64,000 bases of DNA from Streptomyces sp. TP-A0356. GTDB lineage: Bacteria; Actinomycetota; Actinomycetes; Streptomycetales; Streptomycetaceae. The position numbers and the translations under genes are program-made. Under the pieces are notes generated by a model. It saw only the letters and a program-made list of their open reading frames with translations, was not told the DNA's origin and searched no databases. Shown here one piece after another: positions 8,242-17,527 of this stretch. Within the stretch, counting starts at the first letter, position 1, and every line of letters starts with the position of its first letter. The stretch is from positions 123,375 to 187,374 of the forward strand of contig NZ_BBZJ01000026.1 of assembly GCF_001417775.1 (NCBI RefSeq). The letters are read 5' to 3'.

Positions 8242-8829
8242 ATGGCCAAGACCAGTACGACGACCCAGGGGCTGCGCGCGGCGATCGAGCGCAGCGGCTA
8301 CTACCCGGCTCTCGTGGCCGAGGCGGTGGAAGCCGCGGTGGGCGGCGAGCCCATCCTGTCGTATCTGGTCCACCAGGAGACCACGTTCGACGCGAACGAG
8401 GTGCGGCGGCACGTGACCGTGCTGGTCCTCACCGGCACGCGTTTCATCGTCAGCCACACCGACGAGCAGGCCGCGGACGACACCTCCCCGACGCCGTATG
8501 CGACGACGTCGACGGAGTCCGTGAAGCTCGGCCGGATCTCGTCGGTCGTCGTCAGCCGCGTCGTGGCCAACCCGGAGTCGTACACGCCGGGCACCCTGCC
8601 CCGCGAGGTCGTCCTGACCATCGGCTGGGGTGCCGTCTCCCGCATCGACCTGGAGCCCGCCGCCTGCGGCGACCCCAACTGCGAGGCGGACCACGGCTAC
8701 ACGGGCAGTTCCACGGCGGACGACCTCAGCCTCCGCGTCAGCGAGGCCGGGGACGGCCCGGAGACGGTGCGCCAGGCGCTCGCCTTCGCGCAGTCCCTCT
8801 CCGAGGCGACCGCGGACGTCACCCGCTGA
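8242..8829 (+). CDS. DUF5998 family protein
   Basis: 195 residues from the ATG at 8242, which has AGGA eight bases upstream; an ATG at 8233 is the alternative. It is a soluble alpha/beta protein beginning 'TQGLRAAIERSGYYPALVAEAVE', with 'RRHVTVLVLTGTRFIVSHTDEQ' in the middle. Two cysteines and a His occur in 'CGDPNCEADHGYTG' near the C-terminus, a possible metal site. This matches an actinobacterial family of unknown function that I associate with DUF5998. The stop overlaps the ATG of the next gene (TGATG), so the two are translationally coupled and probably act together or share regulation. No membrane segment or signal peptide is seen. Confidence 0.8.
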   Translation: MAKTSTTTQGLRAAIERSGYYPALVAEAVEAAVGGEPILSYLVHQETTFDANEVRRHVTVLVLTGTRFIVSHTDEQAADDTSPTPYATTSTESVKLGRISSVVVSRVVANPESYTPGTLPREVVLTIGWGAVSRIDLEPAACGDPNCEADHGYTGSSTADDLSLRVSEAGDGPETVRQALAFAQSLSEATADVTR

Positions 8830-10019
8830 TGGCCCTGTCCACCTGGGACGACCACCCGGAGCCGCTCGCCGTCGGCTCCGCGCCGGCCCCCGAGTACGGC
8901 ACCGGCTCACTCGCCGATCTCCTGCCCACCCTCGCCGCGGGCATGGGGGTGCCGGGCCAGACCGCCGCCATATCGGAACTGACCGGCGCCGACCGCAACT
9001 GCGTCTTCCTGATCGACGGGCTCGGCTGGGAGCAGCTGAAGGCGCACCGCGACGAGGCGCCCTTCCTGACCTCCCTCCTGGCGTCCTCCCGTGGCGGCAC
9101 CGGCCGCCCGATCACCGCGGGCTACCCGGCGACCACCGCCACCTCCCTCGCCTCCGTCGGCACCGGTCTGCCGCCCGGCGCGCACGGCCTGCCGGGCTAC
9201 ACCGCCCGCAACCCCGAGACCGGCGAGCTGATGAACCAGCTCCGCTGGCAGCCCTGGACGGAGCCGCGCGCCTGGCAGCCGTACCCGACGGTCTTCCAGC
9301 TCGCGGACGCGGCCGGCGTGCACACCGCACAGGTGTCCTCCCCGGCCTTCGAGAACACGCCGCTGACCAAGGTCGCGCTGACCGGAGGGACGTTCCACGG
9401 GCGGCTGACCGGCGAGGACCGCATGGACCTGGCGGCCGAGCAACTGGCCCTCGGCGACCGCTCCCTCGTCTACACGTACTACGCCGAGCTCGACGGCGCC
9501 GGTCACCGCTTCGGCGTCGAATCGGACACCTGGCGCGGCCAGCTGCGGTACGTCGACCGGCTCGTCCAGCGCCTGGCCGAGCAGCTGCCGCCGCGCACCG
9601 CCCTGTACGTCACCGCAGACCACGGCATGATCGACATCCCGTTCGACGAGCAGCACCGCATCGACTTCGACGAGGACTGGGAGCTGCGCGCCGGAGTCGC
9701 TCTGCTGGGCGGCGAGGGACGCGCCCGGCACGTCTACGCCCTGCCGGGCGCCGAGAACGACGTCCTGACCTGCTGGCGCGAGGTGCTCGGCGAGCAGTTC
9801 TGGGTGGCCTCGCGGGACGAGGCGATCGCGGCGGGCTGGTTCGGCCCGCACGTCGACGAACGGGTGTACGCACGCATCGGTGATGTGGTCGCGGCGGCCC
9901 GCGACGATGTGCTCATCATCGCGTCGGAGCGGGAGCCGAAGGAGTCGGCGATGGTCGGCAACCACGGGTCGATGACGGCCGTGGAACAGCTGGTGCCCCT
10001 GCTGGAAGTCCGCACCTGA
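8829..10019 (+). CDS. Alkaline phosphatase superfamily protein (nucleotide pyrophosphatase/phosphodiesterase type)
   Basis: 396 residues, starting inside the stop of the previous gene. Metal and nucleophile motifs of the superfamily are visible: Asp in 'FLIDGLGWEQLK', the nucleophile Thr region in 'GYPATTATSLASVGTG', 'ADHGMIDIP' and 'GNHGSM'. It should hydrolyse a phosphodiester or pyrophosphate bond. No signal peptide is apparent, suggesting cytoplasmic location despite the family's common extracytoplasmic role. Coupling with the DUF5998 gene is conserved as far as I recall in Streptomyces. The substrate is not predictable from the sequence. Thymidine kinase follows after 82 bp. Confidence 0.9.
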   Translation: MALSTWDDHPEPLAVGSAPAPEYGTGSLADLLPTLAAGMGVPGQTAAISELTGADRNCVFLIDGLGWEQLKAHRDEAPFLTSLLASSRGGTGRPITAGYPATTATSLASVGTGLPPGAHGLPGYTARNPETGELMNQLRWQPWTEPRAWQPYPTVFQLADAAGVHTAQVSSPAFENTPLTKVALTGGTFHGRLTGEDRMDLAAEQLALGDRSLVYTYYAELDGAGHRFGVESDTWRGQLRYVDRLVQRLAEQLPPRTALYVTADHGMIDIPFDEQHRIDFDEDWELRAGVALLGGEGRARHVYALPGAENDVLTCWREVLGEQFWVASRDEAIAAGWFGPHVDERVYARIGDVVAAARDDVLIIASEREPKESAMVGNHGSMTAVEQLVPLLEVRT

Positions 10020-10101
10020 ACGCGGCACGCCGCCCGGTGCCCAGTACGCTGCTGAAGATCCCCTGCGCTCCCCGCCCGTCCCGAAAGGTCCTCAACCCCC
10101 C

Positions 10102-10752
10102 ATGCCCGAGCTGGTGTTCTTCTGCGGAACGATGGACTGCGGGAAGTCCACGCTGGCTCTCCAGATAGAGCACAACCGCTCCGCACGGGGGCTGCAGGGC
10201 ATGATCTTCACGCGCAACGACCGGGCCGGCGAGGGCAAGCTCTCCTCCCGGCTCGGTCTGGTCACGGACGCGGAGGAAGTGGGGGACGGGCAGGACCTGT
10301 ACGCATACCTGGTCGACCACCTCTCGCGGGGCGGGCGCGCGGACTACGTGATCGCGGACGAGGCGCAGTTCCTGGCGCCGCAGCAGATCGACCAACTGGC
10401 GCGCGCGGTCGACGACCTCGGCATCGACGTCTACGCGTTCGGCATCACGACCGACTTCCGCACCAAGCTCTTCCCCGGCTCGCAGCGCCTGGTCGAACTG
10501 GCCGACCGGGTCGAGGTCCTCCAGGTGGAGGCCCTGTGCTGGTGCGGCGCCCGCGCCACGCACAACGCCCGCACGGTCGGCGGCGAGATGGTGGTCGAGG
10601 GAGCCCAGGTGGTGGTGGGCGATGTCAACGGGTCCGCGGACGAAGTGGGCTACGAGGTGCTCTGCCGTCGCCACCACCGGCGCCGTATGACGGCGGCGAC
10701 GGCCCGCGCGGCGACGCTCTCCCCGGACGTCCTGCCGGTGTCTTCCGACTGA
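10102..10752 (+). CDS. tdk: Thymidine kinase
   Basis: 216 residues, type II (TK1-like) thymidine kinase, phosphorylating thymidine for dTMP salvage. The P-loop 'GTMDCGKSTLAL' is near residue 10, the Walker-B type 'DEAQF' near 90, and the lasso zinc cysteines appear in 'CWCGARATHN' and in 'CRRHHRR' near the end. Its last 111 coding bases (10632-10742) recur almost unchanged at 31414-31524, on the other side of the biosynthetic island. The C-terminus here reads VSSD and the displaced copy reads VSST. The tdk 3' end is therefore a junction point where the island was inserted or recombined. Confidence 0.95.
   Translation: MPELVFFCGTMDCGKSTLALQIEHNRSARGLQGMIFTRNDRAGEGKLSSRLGLVTDAEEVGDGQDLYAYLVDHLSRGGRADYVIADEAQFLAPQQIDQLARAVDDLGIDVYAFGITTDFRTKLFPGSQRLVELADRVEVLQVEALCWCGARATHNARTVGGEMVVEGAQVVVGDVNGSADEVGYEVLCRRHHRRRMTAATARAATLSPDVLPVSSD
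10632..10742 (+). repeat. Left 111-bp direct repeat flanking the island (tdk 3' end)
   Basis: This segment matches 31414-31524 at 109 of 111 positions with no gaps: T versus A in 'GTGCWCTGCC' and A versus G in 'GCGGCGRCGCTC'. Both copies are on the plus strand. They are 20.78 kb apart and bracket the whole biosynthetic island. Confidence 0.95.
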
Positions 10753-10756
10753 GGGT

Positions 10757-10770
10757 TGTTCGGCTGAACA
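10757..10770. promoter_or_regulatory. Imperfect palindrome TGTTCggctGAACA near the island's left edge
   Basis: Five-bp arms around a 4-nt centre lie just after tdk, with a related half-site, TGTTCGGCTGA, at 11179-11189. It resembles the stronger palindrome at 17242-17258, so both may be sites for one island regulator. This is inference from similarity only. Confidence 0.35.
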
Positions 10771-11226
10771 GGGCGCGGTTCACTGCGCCGTGGTCTTGAG
10801 GGGTCCTTGCACCGGTGTCCCGCCTGCCGTGCTTTCGCCCGGCACTCGCCGGATCGAATACCGACTCGCAACTACCGTGCGTGATGGTGGTGCGGCTGCA
10901 TTGATGTGTCTCGATGCCCCATCACGACCGGCCAGCCGGCCGAACGCGGGAACTGTCCCTTCGCCTCCAGGGGCGGGCCGACCGGGAGCCACCGCCCCGA
11001 CTCTGGCGGCCGGCCCCGGCGCGGACATCGGCCTTGGGAGGAGGCGGTGTGCGGACCATGGTCTTTGGTGGACCCTTGCTCCACCAAAGGCGCGGGAGTG
11101 ATTCCGAGTGTGCGGTGCGGCCCCCGGCGCTCCTCCAACAGCGGATGACGCCAAGCCGCCCGTTCCCAAGGATCGGTGGCTGTTCGGCTGAGGAGTCCGG
11201 ATGCGTCCCAGGCCTTAGGGGGAGAA
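10771..11226 (+). other. Long leader of the LeuA-like operon, no recognisable gene
   Basis: About 460 bases separate the tdk end from the GTG of the LeuA-like gene. Apart from the hairpin at 11063-11089 and short palindromes I see no gene. A six-codon open frame at 10884-10904 is too short and lacks a run of pathway-specific codons. The length of the leader suggests post-transcriptional control of the operon. Confidence 0.5.
11063..11089 (+). promoter_or_regulatory. Perfect 10-bp hairpin in the leader of the LeuA-like operon
   Basis: CTTTGGTGGA and TCCACCAAAG form a perfect stem around the loop CCCTTGC, 138 bp before the start codon. There is no T-run. It could be an operator, an attenuator stem or an mRNA structural element. 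The sequence alone does not choose between these. Confidence 0.5.
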
Positions 11227-12414
11227 GTGAACGAGCACGCAGCACCCCGTCGTATATCCGTCTTCGACACCACGCTCCGCGACGGCGAACAGGCGCCGGG
11301 AAACGCGATGAGCCCCGAGCAGAAGCTCGAACTCGCCCAACTGATCGCAGGGTTGGGGGTGGACACCATCGAGGCGGGCTTTCCCGCCTCCTCGCCCAGC
11401 GACTTTGAGGCGACCCGGCTGATCGCGCAGCATCTGACCGGCACCAAGTTCGCCACGTTCTCCCGCACCACCCGCAGGGACGTCGAGATCGCCGTCGAGG
11501 CCGGCGGCACCGACAACCACCAGGTGCAGATGGTGGCCACTGGCAGCCAGATCCACCTGACCCACAAGCGCGGCATATCCCGCCACGCGGCCGTGCAGGA
11601 GGTCGTGGACACGGTCGAGTTCGCCGTCTCCCTGGGCGTCAGCGACATCGCCGTCGGTATCGAGGACGCCAGCCGCGGTGAGGACGACCTGCTGCGCGCG
11701 TTGACCGAGGCGGCCGTGGAGGCGGGCTCGACCTGCATCATCCTGGCCGACACGACCGGGTGCCACACCCCCGAGGAGTTCGGCACCCTCATCGGCAAGA
11801 TCCGCCGGTGGGCGCCGCCGGCCGTCAAGGTCTCCACCCACTGCCACAACGACTTCGGCCTGGCCACCGCCAACACGCTGGCCGGCCTCGCGGCCGGCGC
11901 GGACGAGGTCCAGGTCGCCCTCGGCGGCATCGGCGAGCGGGCCGGCAACACCTCGCTCGAGGAGGTCGCCGCTGTCCTCGCGTACAAGACCGAGCTGCTC
12001 GGCATGACCACCGGGGTCCGCCTGGAGGCCATGTACGCGGCGTACAACCGGCTGCGCGAGATCATCCGGCTGGAGGAGCCCCGCAACAAGCCGATCTTCG
12101 GCAAGTACGTCTTCGGCACCGCGGCCGGCATCCACCAGCAGGGCATGCTCAGCGAACCGAGCACCTACGAGTACGTCGAGCCCGCGCGGTTCGGCCGCGA
12201 ACGCTCCCTGCTCATCGGGCGCCACTCCGGACGGACCGTGCTGCGCCACCTCATCGAGCAACTCGACGTGAAGGTCGACGAGGCCGAGCTCGACGAGCTG
12301 TACCGCGTCCACATCGCCGAGCGGGAGCAGGGCGACTGCGAGGACCTGTCGGTCGTACGCGAGCGGCTCGCCCGTGAGCTCGGCACGCGCCTGGCGGTGG
12401 CAGCGGCGCGATGA
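11227..12414 (+). CDS. LeuA-like 2-isopropylmalate/alkylmalate synthase, short form
   Basis: 395 residues from the GTG at 11227, which directly follows GGGGGAGAA. It is a DRE-TIM metallolyase that condenses acetyl-CoA with a 2-oxo acid. Visible motifs are 'DTTLRDGEQAPGNAM' (DRE metal and catalytic residues), 'HCHNDFGLATANTLAG' with the HxH metal ligands, 'GIGERAGNTSLEEV', and a short alpha region to about 395. Canonical LeuA is longer because of a C-terminal leucine-sensing domain; that domain is absent, as in homocitrate synthase and benzylmalate (HphA-type) synthases. It begins a four-gene operon (LeuA-like, PheA, FAD protein, aminotransferase) linked by ATGA overlaps. Given PheA next door, phenylpyruvate is a plausible substrate, but this is inference. 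Confidence 0.85.
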   Translation: MNEHAAPRRISVFDTTLRDGEQAPGNAMSPEQKLELAQLIAGLGVDTIEAGFPASSPSDFEATRLIAQHLTGTKFATFSRTTRRDVEIAVEAGGTDNHQVQMVATGSQIHLTHKRGISRHAAVQEVVDTVEFAVSLGVSDIAVGIEDASRGEDDLLRALTEAAVEAGSTCIILADTTGCHTPEEFGTLIGKIRRWAPPAVKVSTHCHNDFGLATANTLAGLAAGADEVQVALGGIGERAGNTSLEEVAAVLAYKTELLGMTTGVRLEAMYAAYNRLREIIRLEEPRNKPIFGKYVFGTAAGIHQQGMLSEPSTYEYVEPARFGRERSLLIGRHSGRTVLRHLIEQLDVKVDEAELDELYRVHIAEREQGDCEDLSVVRERLARELGTRLAVAAAR

Positions 12415-13277
12415 AGTACTCGTATCTGGGCCCGGAGGGCACCTTCACCGAGTCCGCCGTGCGGCGGCTCGCGCCCTTCGCCCGGCAGACCGTTCCCTTC
12501 CCCACCGTCCCGGCGGCGGTGGAGGCCGTGCGGTCCGGCCGGTTCGCCCGGGCGGTGGTCCCGCTGGAGAACTCCGTCAGTGGCGTGGTGCCGCCCACGC
12601 TCGGGGAACTCGTCGCGCACGCCGGGGAGCTCAGGATCGACGCCCAGGTGGCGATCGGGGTCACCTTCGCCCTGATGGCCGCCGAGGGCACGCGACTGTC
12701 CGACGTACGGCGGGTGGTGAGCCATCCGCACGCGCTCGGCCAGTGCCGGCAGTGGGTGGAGCGGCACCTGCCGCACGCGGAGCCGGTCCTCGCCGACTCC
12801 ACCGCGGCGGCCGCGCTGGCCCTCGCGGAAGGGGGGCCGGCCACCGACGCCGCGATAGCCGCCCCCGAGACCGCCGCACGCTACGGACTGAGCGTGCTGG
12901 CCCACGACATCGGCGCCCGCAACGACGCCACCACACGTTTCGTGTCGCTGCGCCGCACCGGCCCCGAGGGGCCGCCCACGGGCCGGGACCGCACCGCGCT
13001 GCTGATCACCTCGGACCGCTCGGCACCCGGCGTGCTCACAGGCGTGCTCGGCGAGCTGAGCCGGCGCCAGGTGTCCATCGCCTGGATCCAGTCCTGGCCC
13101 CGGCAGACCGCGCGGGGGCGCTACCACTTCCTGGTCGAGGTCGACCGGCACATCGCGTACCCGGGACTGGCCGAGGCGGTCGAGGCCATGCGCCGCGGCG
13201 TCGATTCGCTGAACCTGCTCGGGAGTTATCCGTACATCGTCGACCGCGAGGTCGAGGGGGAGAGGGCGGCCGCATGA
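12411..13277 (+). CDS. pheA: Prephenate dehydratase with altered ACT domain
   Basis: 288 residues, starting inside the stop of the LeuA-like gene. The catalytic half (1-180) has 'YLGPEGTFTESA', 'VPLENSVSGVVPPTL', 'VSHPHALGQC' and the TTRF motif at 174-177, which is diagnostic of dehydratase activity giving phenylpyruvate. Prephenate decarboxylases of the BacA type, as I recall them, lack TTRF and the ACT domain. The ACT half (about 193-275) normally carries the phenylalanine-binding GAL(V) and ESRP motifs. Here they read PGVLT (206-210) and QSWP (227-230), so feedback inhibition is probably reduced. This suits a supply enzyme dedicated to the island's product. The next start overlaps its stop (ATGA). 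Confidence 0.88.
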   Translation: MKYSYLGPEGTFTESAVRRLAPFARQTVPFPTVPAAVEAVRSGRFARAVVPLENSVSGVVPPTLGELVAHAGELRIDAQVAIGVTFALMAAEGTRLSDVRRVVSHPHALGQCRQWVERHLPHAEPVLADSTAAAALALAEGGPATDAAIAAPETAARYGLSVLAHDIGARNDATTRFVSLRRTGPEGPPTGRDRTALLITSDRSAPGVLTGVLGELSRRQVSIAWIQSWPRQTARGRYHFLVEVDRHIAYPGLAEAVEAMRRGVDSLNLLGSYPYIVDREVEGERAAA

Positions 13278-15204
13278 GTGCGACGCGCATCGCTGTGATC
13301 GGCAGCGGGCCACGAGGGATGATGGTGCTCGAACGGCTCGCCGCCCGTCTCGCAGAACACCCGGGCCCCCTGGACGTCCGGCTGTTCCTCGTCGACGCGG
13401 TGGAGCCAGGGGCGGGTCAGGTCTACCGCACCGACCAGCCCGACTGGTTCCTGATGAACACCGTGGCGGGCCAGTGCTCCGCGTACTCGGGCGAACCCGA
13501 CGGCGGCCCGGCACGGGCCGGGGCCGGTCCCTCGTTCGGCGAGTGGTGGGAGGCCGCCGGGGACTACCCCGGCCCGGACAGTTACGCGCCGCGCGGGCAG
13601 TACGGCCGCTACCTGCGCTCGGTGCTCACCGAGGTGGGCAGGACCCTGCCGCCCGGCGTACGGCTGAGGAGCATCAAGGAACGCGTCGAGGACGTCGTAC
13701 GGGTCGACGGCCGCTACCGGATCGCCCTGTCGGGTGGTGAGCGGCTGGACGTCGACCGGGTCGTCCTGACCACCGGGCACTCCCGCAACCGGCTTACCGG
13801 CCGGGAGCGCGACCTCGCCGACCTCACCCGGCAGCATCCGGAACTCCGTTACATCCAGGGCGAGTCGGCGGCCGACATGCCCCTGCACGAGATCGCGCCC
13901 GGCTCCGGCGTCGGCGTGATCGGTCTCGGTCTGTCCTTCTACGACGTGATGGCGGCCCTCACCATCGGCCGGGGCGGCCGTTTCACCCCGGGCGAGGATG
14001 GCACGCTCGTCTACCACCCCAGCGGTGACGAGCCGGTGATCGTCGCCGGTTCCCGCAGCGGGATGCCGCTGCCGGCCCGGGGCCGCAACCAGAAACCGCC
14101 CCGCTACTCCTACCGCCCGGTGCTGTTCACCCCCGCGCGCGTCCGCGCCCACCAGCCGCGCGGGCCGCTCGACTTCAAGAGCCACATCTTCCCGTGGCTG
14201 ATGGCCGAGATCGAGCTCGTCTACTATGCGACGGCGCTGCGGCGCGCCTTCGGCGGCGAGGTCGCCGAACGGTTCGGCACGCAGGTGGAGCTCGGGGCCG
14301 AGCAGGGCGTGCCCCCTGTGGCGGCCATCGCGGGGCGGTTGGGACTGCGGGACGAGCCGCCCATCGACATCGACGCGCTCGCCCGGCCGTTCGCGCACCG
14401 TACGTTCGCCGGTCCGGGGGACTTCGAGCGCGCGCTGCGCGACGAGATCGGGCAGGACCTCGCGAATGCCGCCGAGGGCAATGTCGACTCCCCGCTCAAG
14501 GCCGCGCTCGACGTCATGCGCGACACGCGCTGGGTCATCCGCGAGCTGGTCGACTTCTCCGGGTTGACCGGACGCTCGCAGCGGGAGGACTTCCTCGGCT
14601 GGTACGTGCCCAGGGCGTCGTTCCTCGCGGCCGGGCCGCCGAAGGAGCGGCTCGAGCAGGTACTCGCCCTGCTCGACCGAGGGCTACTGCGTATCGTCGG
14701 TCCGCTGGCCCGCTTCGACACCGACCCTGCCGAGGGCAGCTACGTCGTGTCCTCGCCCCAGGTCCCCGGTTCCGCCGTCCCGGTCACGACCCTGGTCGAC
14801 GCGCGGATCCCCGACCCTGATCTGCGCCGCGACCTCAGCCCGCTCACCGCGCGGCTGCGCGAGTCCGGCGCGTGGACGACCTACGTCAACCACAGCGGCG
14901 GCGCGGGCTACGCCACCGGCGGCGTCGCCGTGACCCGCAGCCCGTTCCATCCCGTGGACCGTGACGGCGGCGTCGACGAGGGCATGTACGTCCTCGGCAT
15001 CCCCACCGAGCACACCAGGTGGTTCATGCAGGTGGGCAGCAGCCGGCCGGGCATGTGGAGCGACTTCGTCCATGACGCCGACGCCATCGCGGCGCACGCG
15101 CTGCGCCCGGTGACCCGGACCGAGGTGTCCCAGGAGCACACCCCCGAGCTGGTCGGCTCGGGCGCAGAGGCGGCGGGCGAGCGGTCGCCTGCGAGGAAGG
15201 CGGG

Positions 15205-15208
<4 letters not shown>
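13274..15208 (+). CDS. FAD/NAD(P)-binding protein of the NAD_binding_9 type
   Basis: 644 residues from the ATG at 13274 overlapping the pheA stop. The N-terminus has a dinucleotide-binding loop, 'IAVIGSGPRGMMVLERLA', followed by 'GAGQVYRTDQPDWFLMNT', the signature of the FAD-NAD(P)-binding family (PF13454 type). A second Rossmann loop lies at 'GVGVIGLGLSFYDVM'. The C-terminal 250 residues are helical, then beta-rich, and not matched to a domain I know. Such proteins are often of unknown function and are relatives of flavin N-hydroxylases. Embedded between PheA and an aminotransferase, it probably oxidises or reduces a pathway intermediate. It might replace the missing LeuB-type dehydrogenase, but that is speculation. 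Confidence 0.75.
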
Positions 15209-16389
<1,181 letters not shown>

Positions 16390-16449
16390 CGGCAGACGCA
16401 ACGGACGCCGGGAGGCCGGCCTCCCGGCGTGTGCGTCGTCGGGCCGGTT

Positions 16450-17181
16450 TCAGGCCACCTCGGCCGGGCGGCGCGGGGCGGCGGGTGTGGCTTCCCCCTC
16501 CGCGCTCCAGGACTGCTGGAAGAGCAGCACGGCCTCCAGCCGGTTGCGGGCGCCGAGCTTGGTCAGCGCGTGGGAGACATGGCTCTTGACGGTGGCCGGC
16601 GACACCCTGAGCCGGACCGCCGTCTCGGCCGTCGACATGCCCTCTGCGAGGTTGCGCAGCACCTCCTGTTCGCGGGAGGTGAGCGTGTGCAGGAGGTTCT
16701 TGGAACCGGCGGCGGCGGGGACCGGCGCGGCGGCCGTCCGCCGGGCGTACAGGGCGCGCAGCTCCGGGGAGAGCACTGTGTGGCCGGACGCCACCGCGCG
16801 GATGGCCGCGGCGACCTTGGCGACCTTGATGTTCTTCACCAGGCAGCCCGTGGCGCCGGCCGCGAAGAACGCGTCGAGGCGCCGCTGGGTCCAGCCGGTG
16901 CCGACGACCAGCACTCGCACCTTCCGCAGGTCCAGCTGGCGGATCAGGCCGGCGGCGTCCTCGCGCGGGGCGACCGCCAGGACGGCCACGTCCACGCGGT
17001 CGAGCGGCCACTGGCGCAGCGGCTGCTGCTGATTCACGCTGCCCACCACGTCGAGGTGGGCAGAGGTGCCGAGGACACGGGTCAGGACGTGACGGGAGAT
17101 GGGGTCGTGATCCGCGACCAGCACGCGGGCTGCGTCGTCCTCGGCGTGTTCCGCGTCGAAGAGATCACGTTCCAGAGACAT
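16450..17181 (-). CDS. LuxR-family response regulator lacking the phosphoacceptor Asp
   Basis: 243 residues. Residues about 18-135 form a receiver domain: the acidic pair in 'VLVADHDPISRHVL' and the conserved Lys in 'ATGCLVKNIKVAKV' are present. The phosphorylation site, expected at residue 69 in 'DRVDVAVLAVAP', is Ala. Residues about 165-230 are a LuxR helix-turn-helix, 'LTSREQEVLRNLAEGMS...RVSPATVKSHVSHALTKL'. There is no adjacent histidine kinase. It is probably a phosphorylation-independent, cluster-situated activator, as in several Streptomyces antibiotic clusters. It diverges from dhaL across a 346-bp region with a strong palindrome at 17242-17258, a likely binding site for it. Confidence 0.88.
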   Translation of the reverse strand: MSLERDLFDAEHAEDDAARVLVADHDPISRHVLTRVLGTSAHLDVVGSVNQQQPLRQWPLDRVDVAVLAVAPREDAAGLIRQLDLRKVRVLVVGTGWTQRRLDAFFAAGATGCLVKNIKVAKVAAAIRAVASGHTVLSPELRALYARRTAAAPVPAAAGSKNLLHTLTSREQEVLRNLAEGMSTAETAVRLRVSPATVKSHVSHALTKLGARNRLEAVLLFQQSWSAEGEATPAAPRRPAEVA

Positions 17182-17527
17182 GAGGCACGCCCTTCGTCAA
17201 AATGTTCGATCTCTGCGTCTGAGCCTAATTTCGGGAACGGCGTTCAGCAATGCTGAACAGTGTTTTGGCGAATTTTGAGCGCTCCGCGAGCGGGGGCCCA
17301 CGCTTCGGAGAGTTGAGGCCCTCAGTTTCCAAGGTGAGAGCTTGATCCACCCTTGTTCTGGCGTTTGTTGACGCCGACAGAGTCCGCATCTACGGTCTAG
17401 CTCTTGCGGGGAAGCTCGGTCCTGTCGCCTGAACGCACAGGGGGCTCATCGGGGGTCTCTCCGTCGGGGGCCGCTCGACAGTGACGTCGGGTGTCGGCTT
17501 CCGTGTGCCGCTGCAGCGGGGGGAAGC
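17182..17527. other. Divergent promoter region between the atypical regulator and dhaL-like gene
   Basis: This 346-bp AT-richer region has no gene. It must hold the promoters of both flanking genes. Its clearest element is the palindrome described separately at 17242-17258. Confidence 0.7.
17242..17258. promoter_or_regulatory. 17-bp palindrome GTTCAGC-AAT-GCTGAAC, candidate operator
   Basis: Perfect 7-bp arms around AAT lie 61 bp upstream of the regulator's start codon and 270 bp upstream of the dhaL-like gene. Dyad symmetry of this size is typical of a dimeric regulator site. The divergent LuxR-type protein is the obvious candidate. Confidence 0.6.

Noticed and set aside
10884..10904. A six-codon leader peptide (MVVRLH) before the LeuA-like operon
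   Set aside because: It has no run of Leu or Phe codons and no clear terminator/antiterminator pair, so attenuation cannot be supported.
12411..13277. A prephenate decarboxylase of the BacA/SalX type
   Set aside because: The catalytic TTRF motif and an ACT-like domain are present, fitting a dehydratase, although altered regulation is evident. An assay would settle it.
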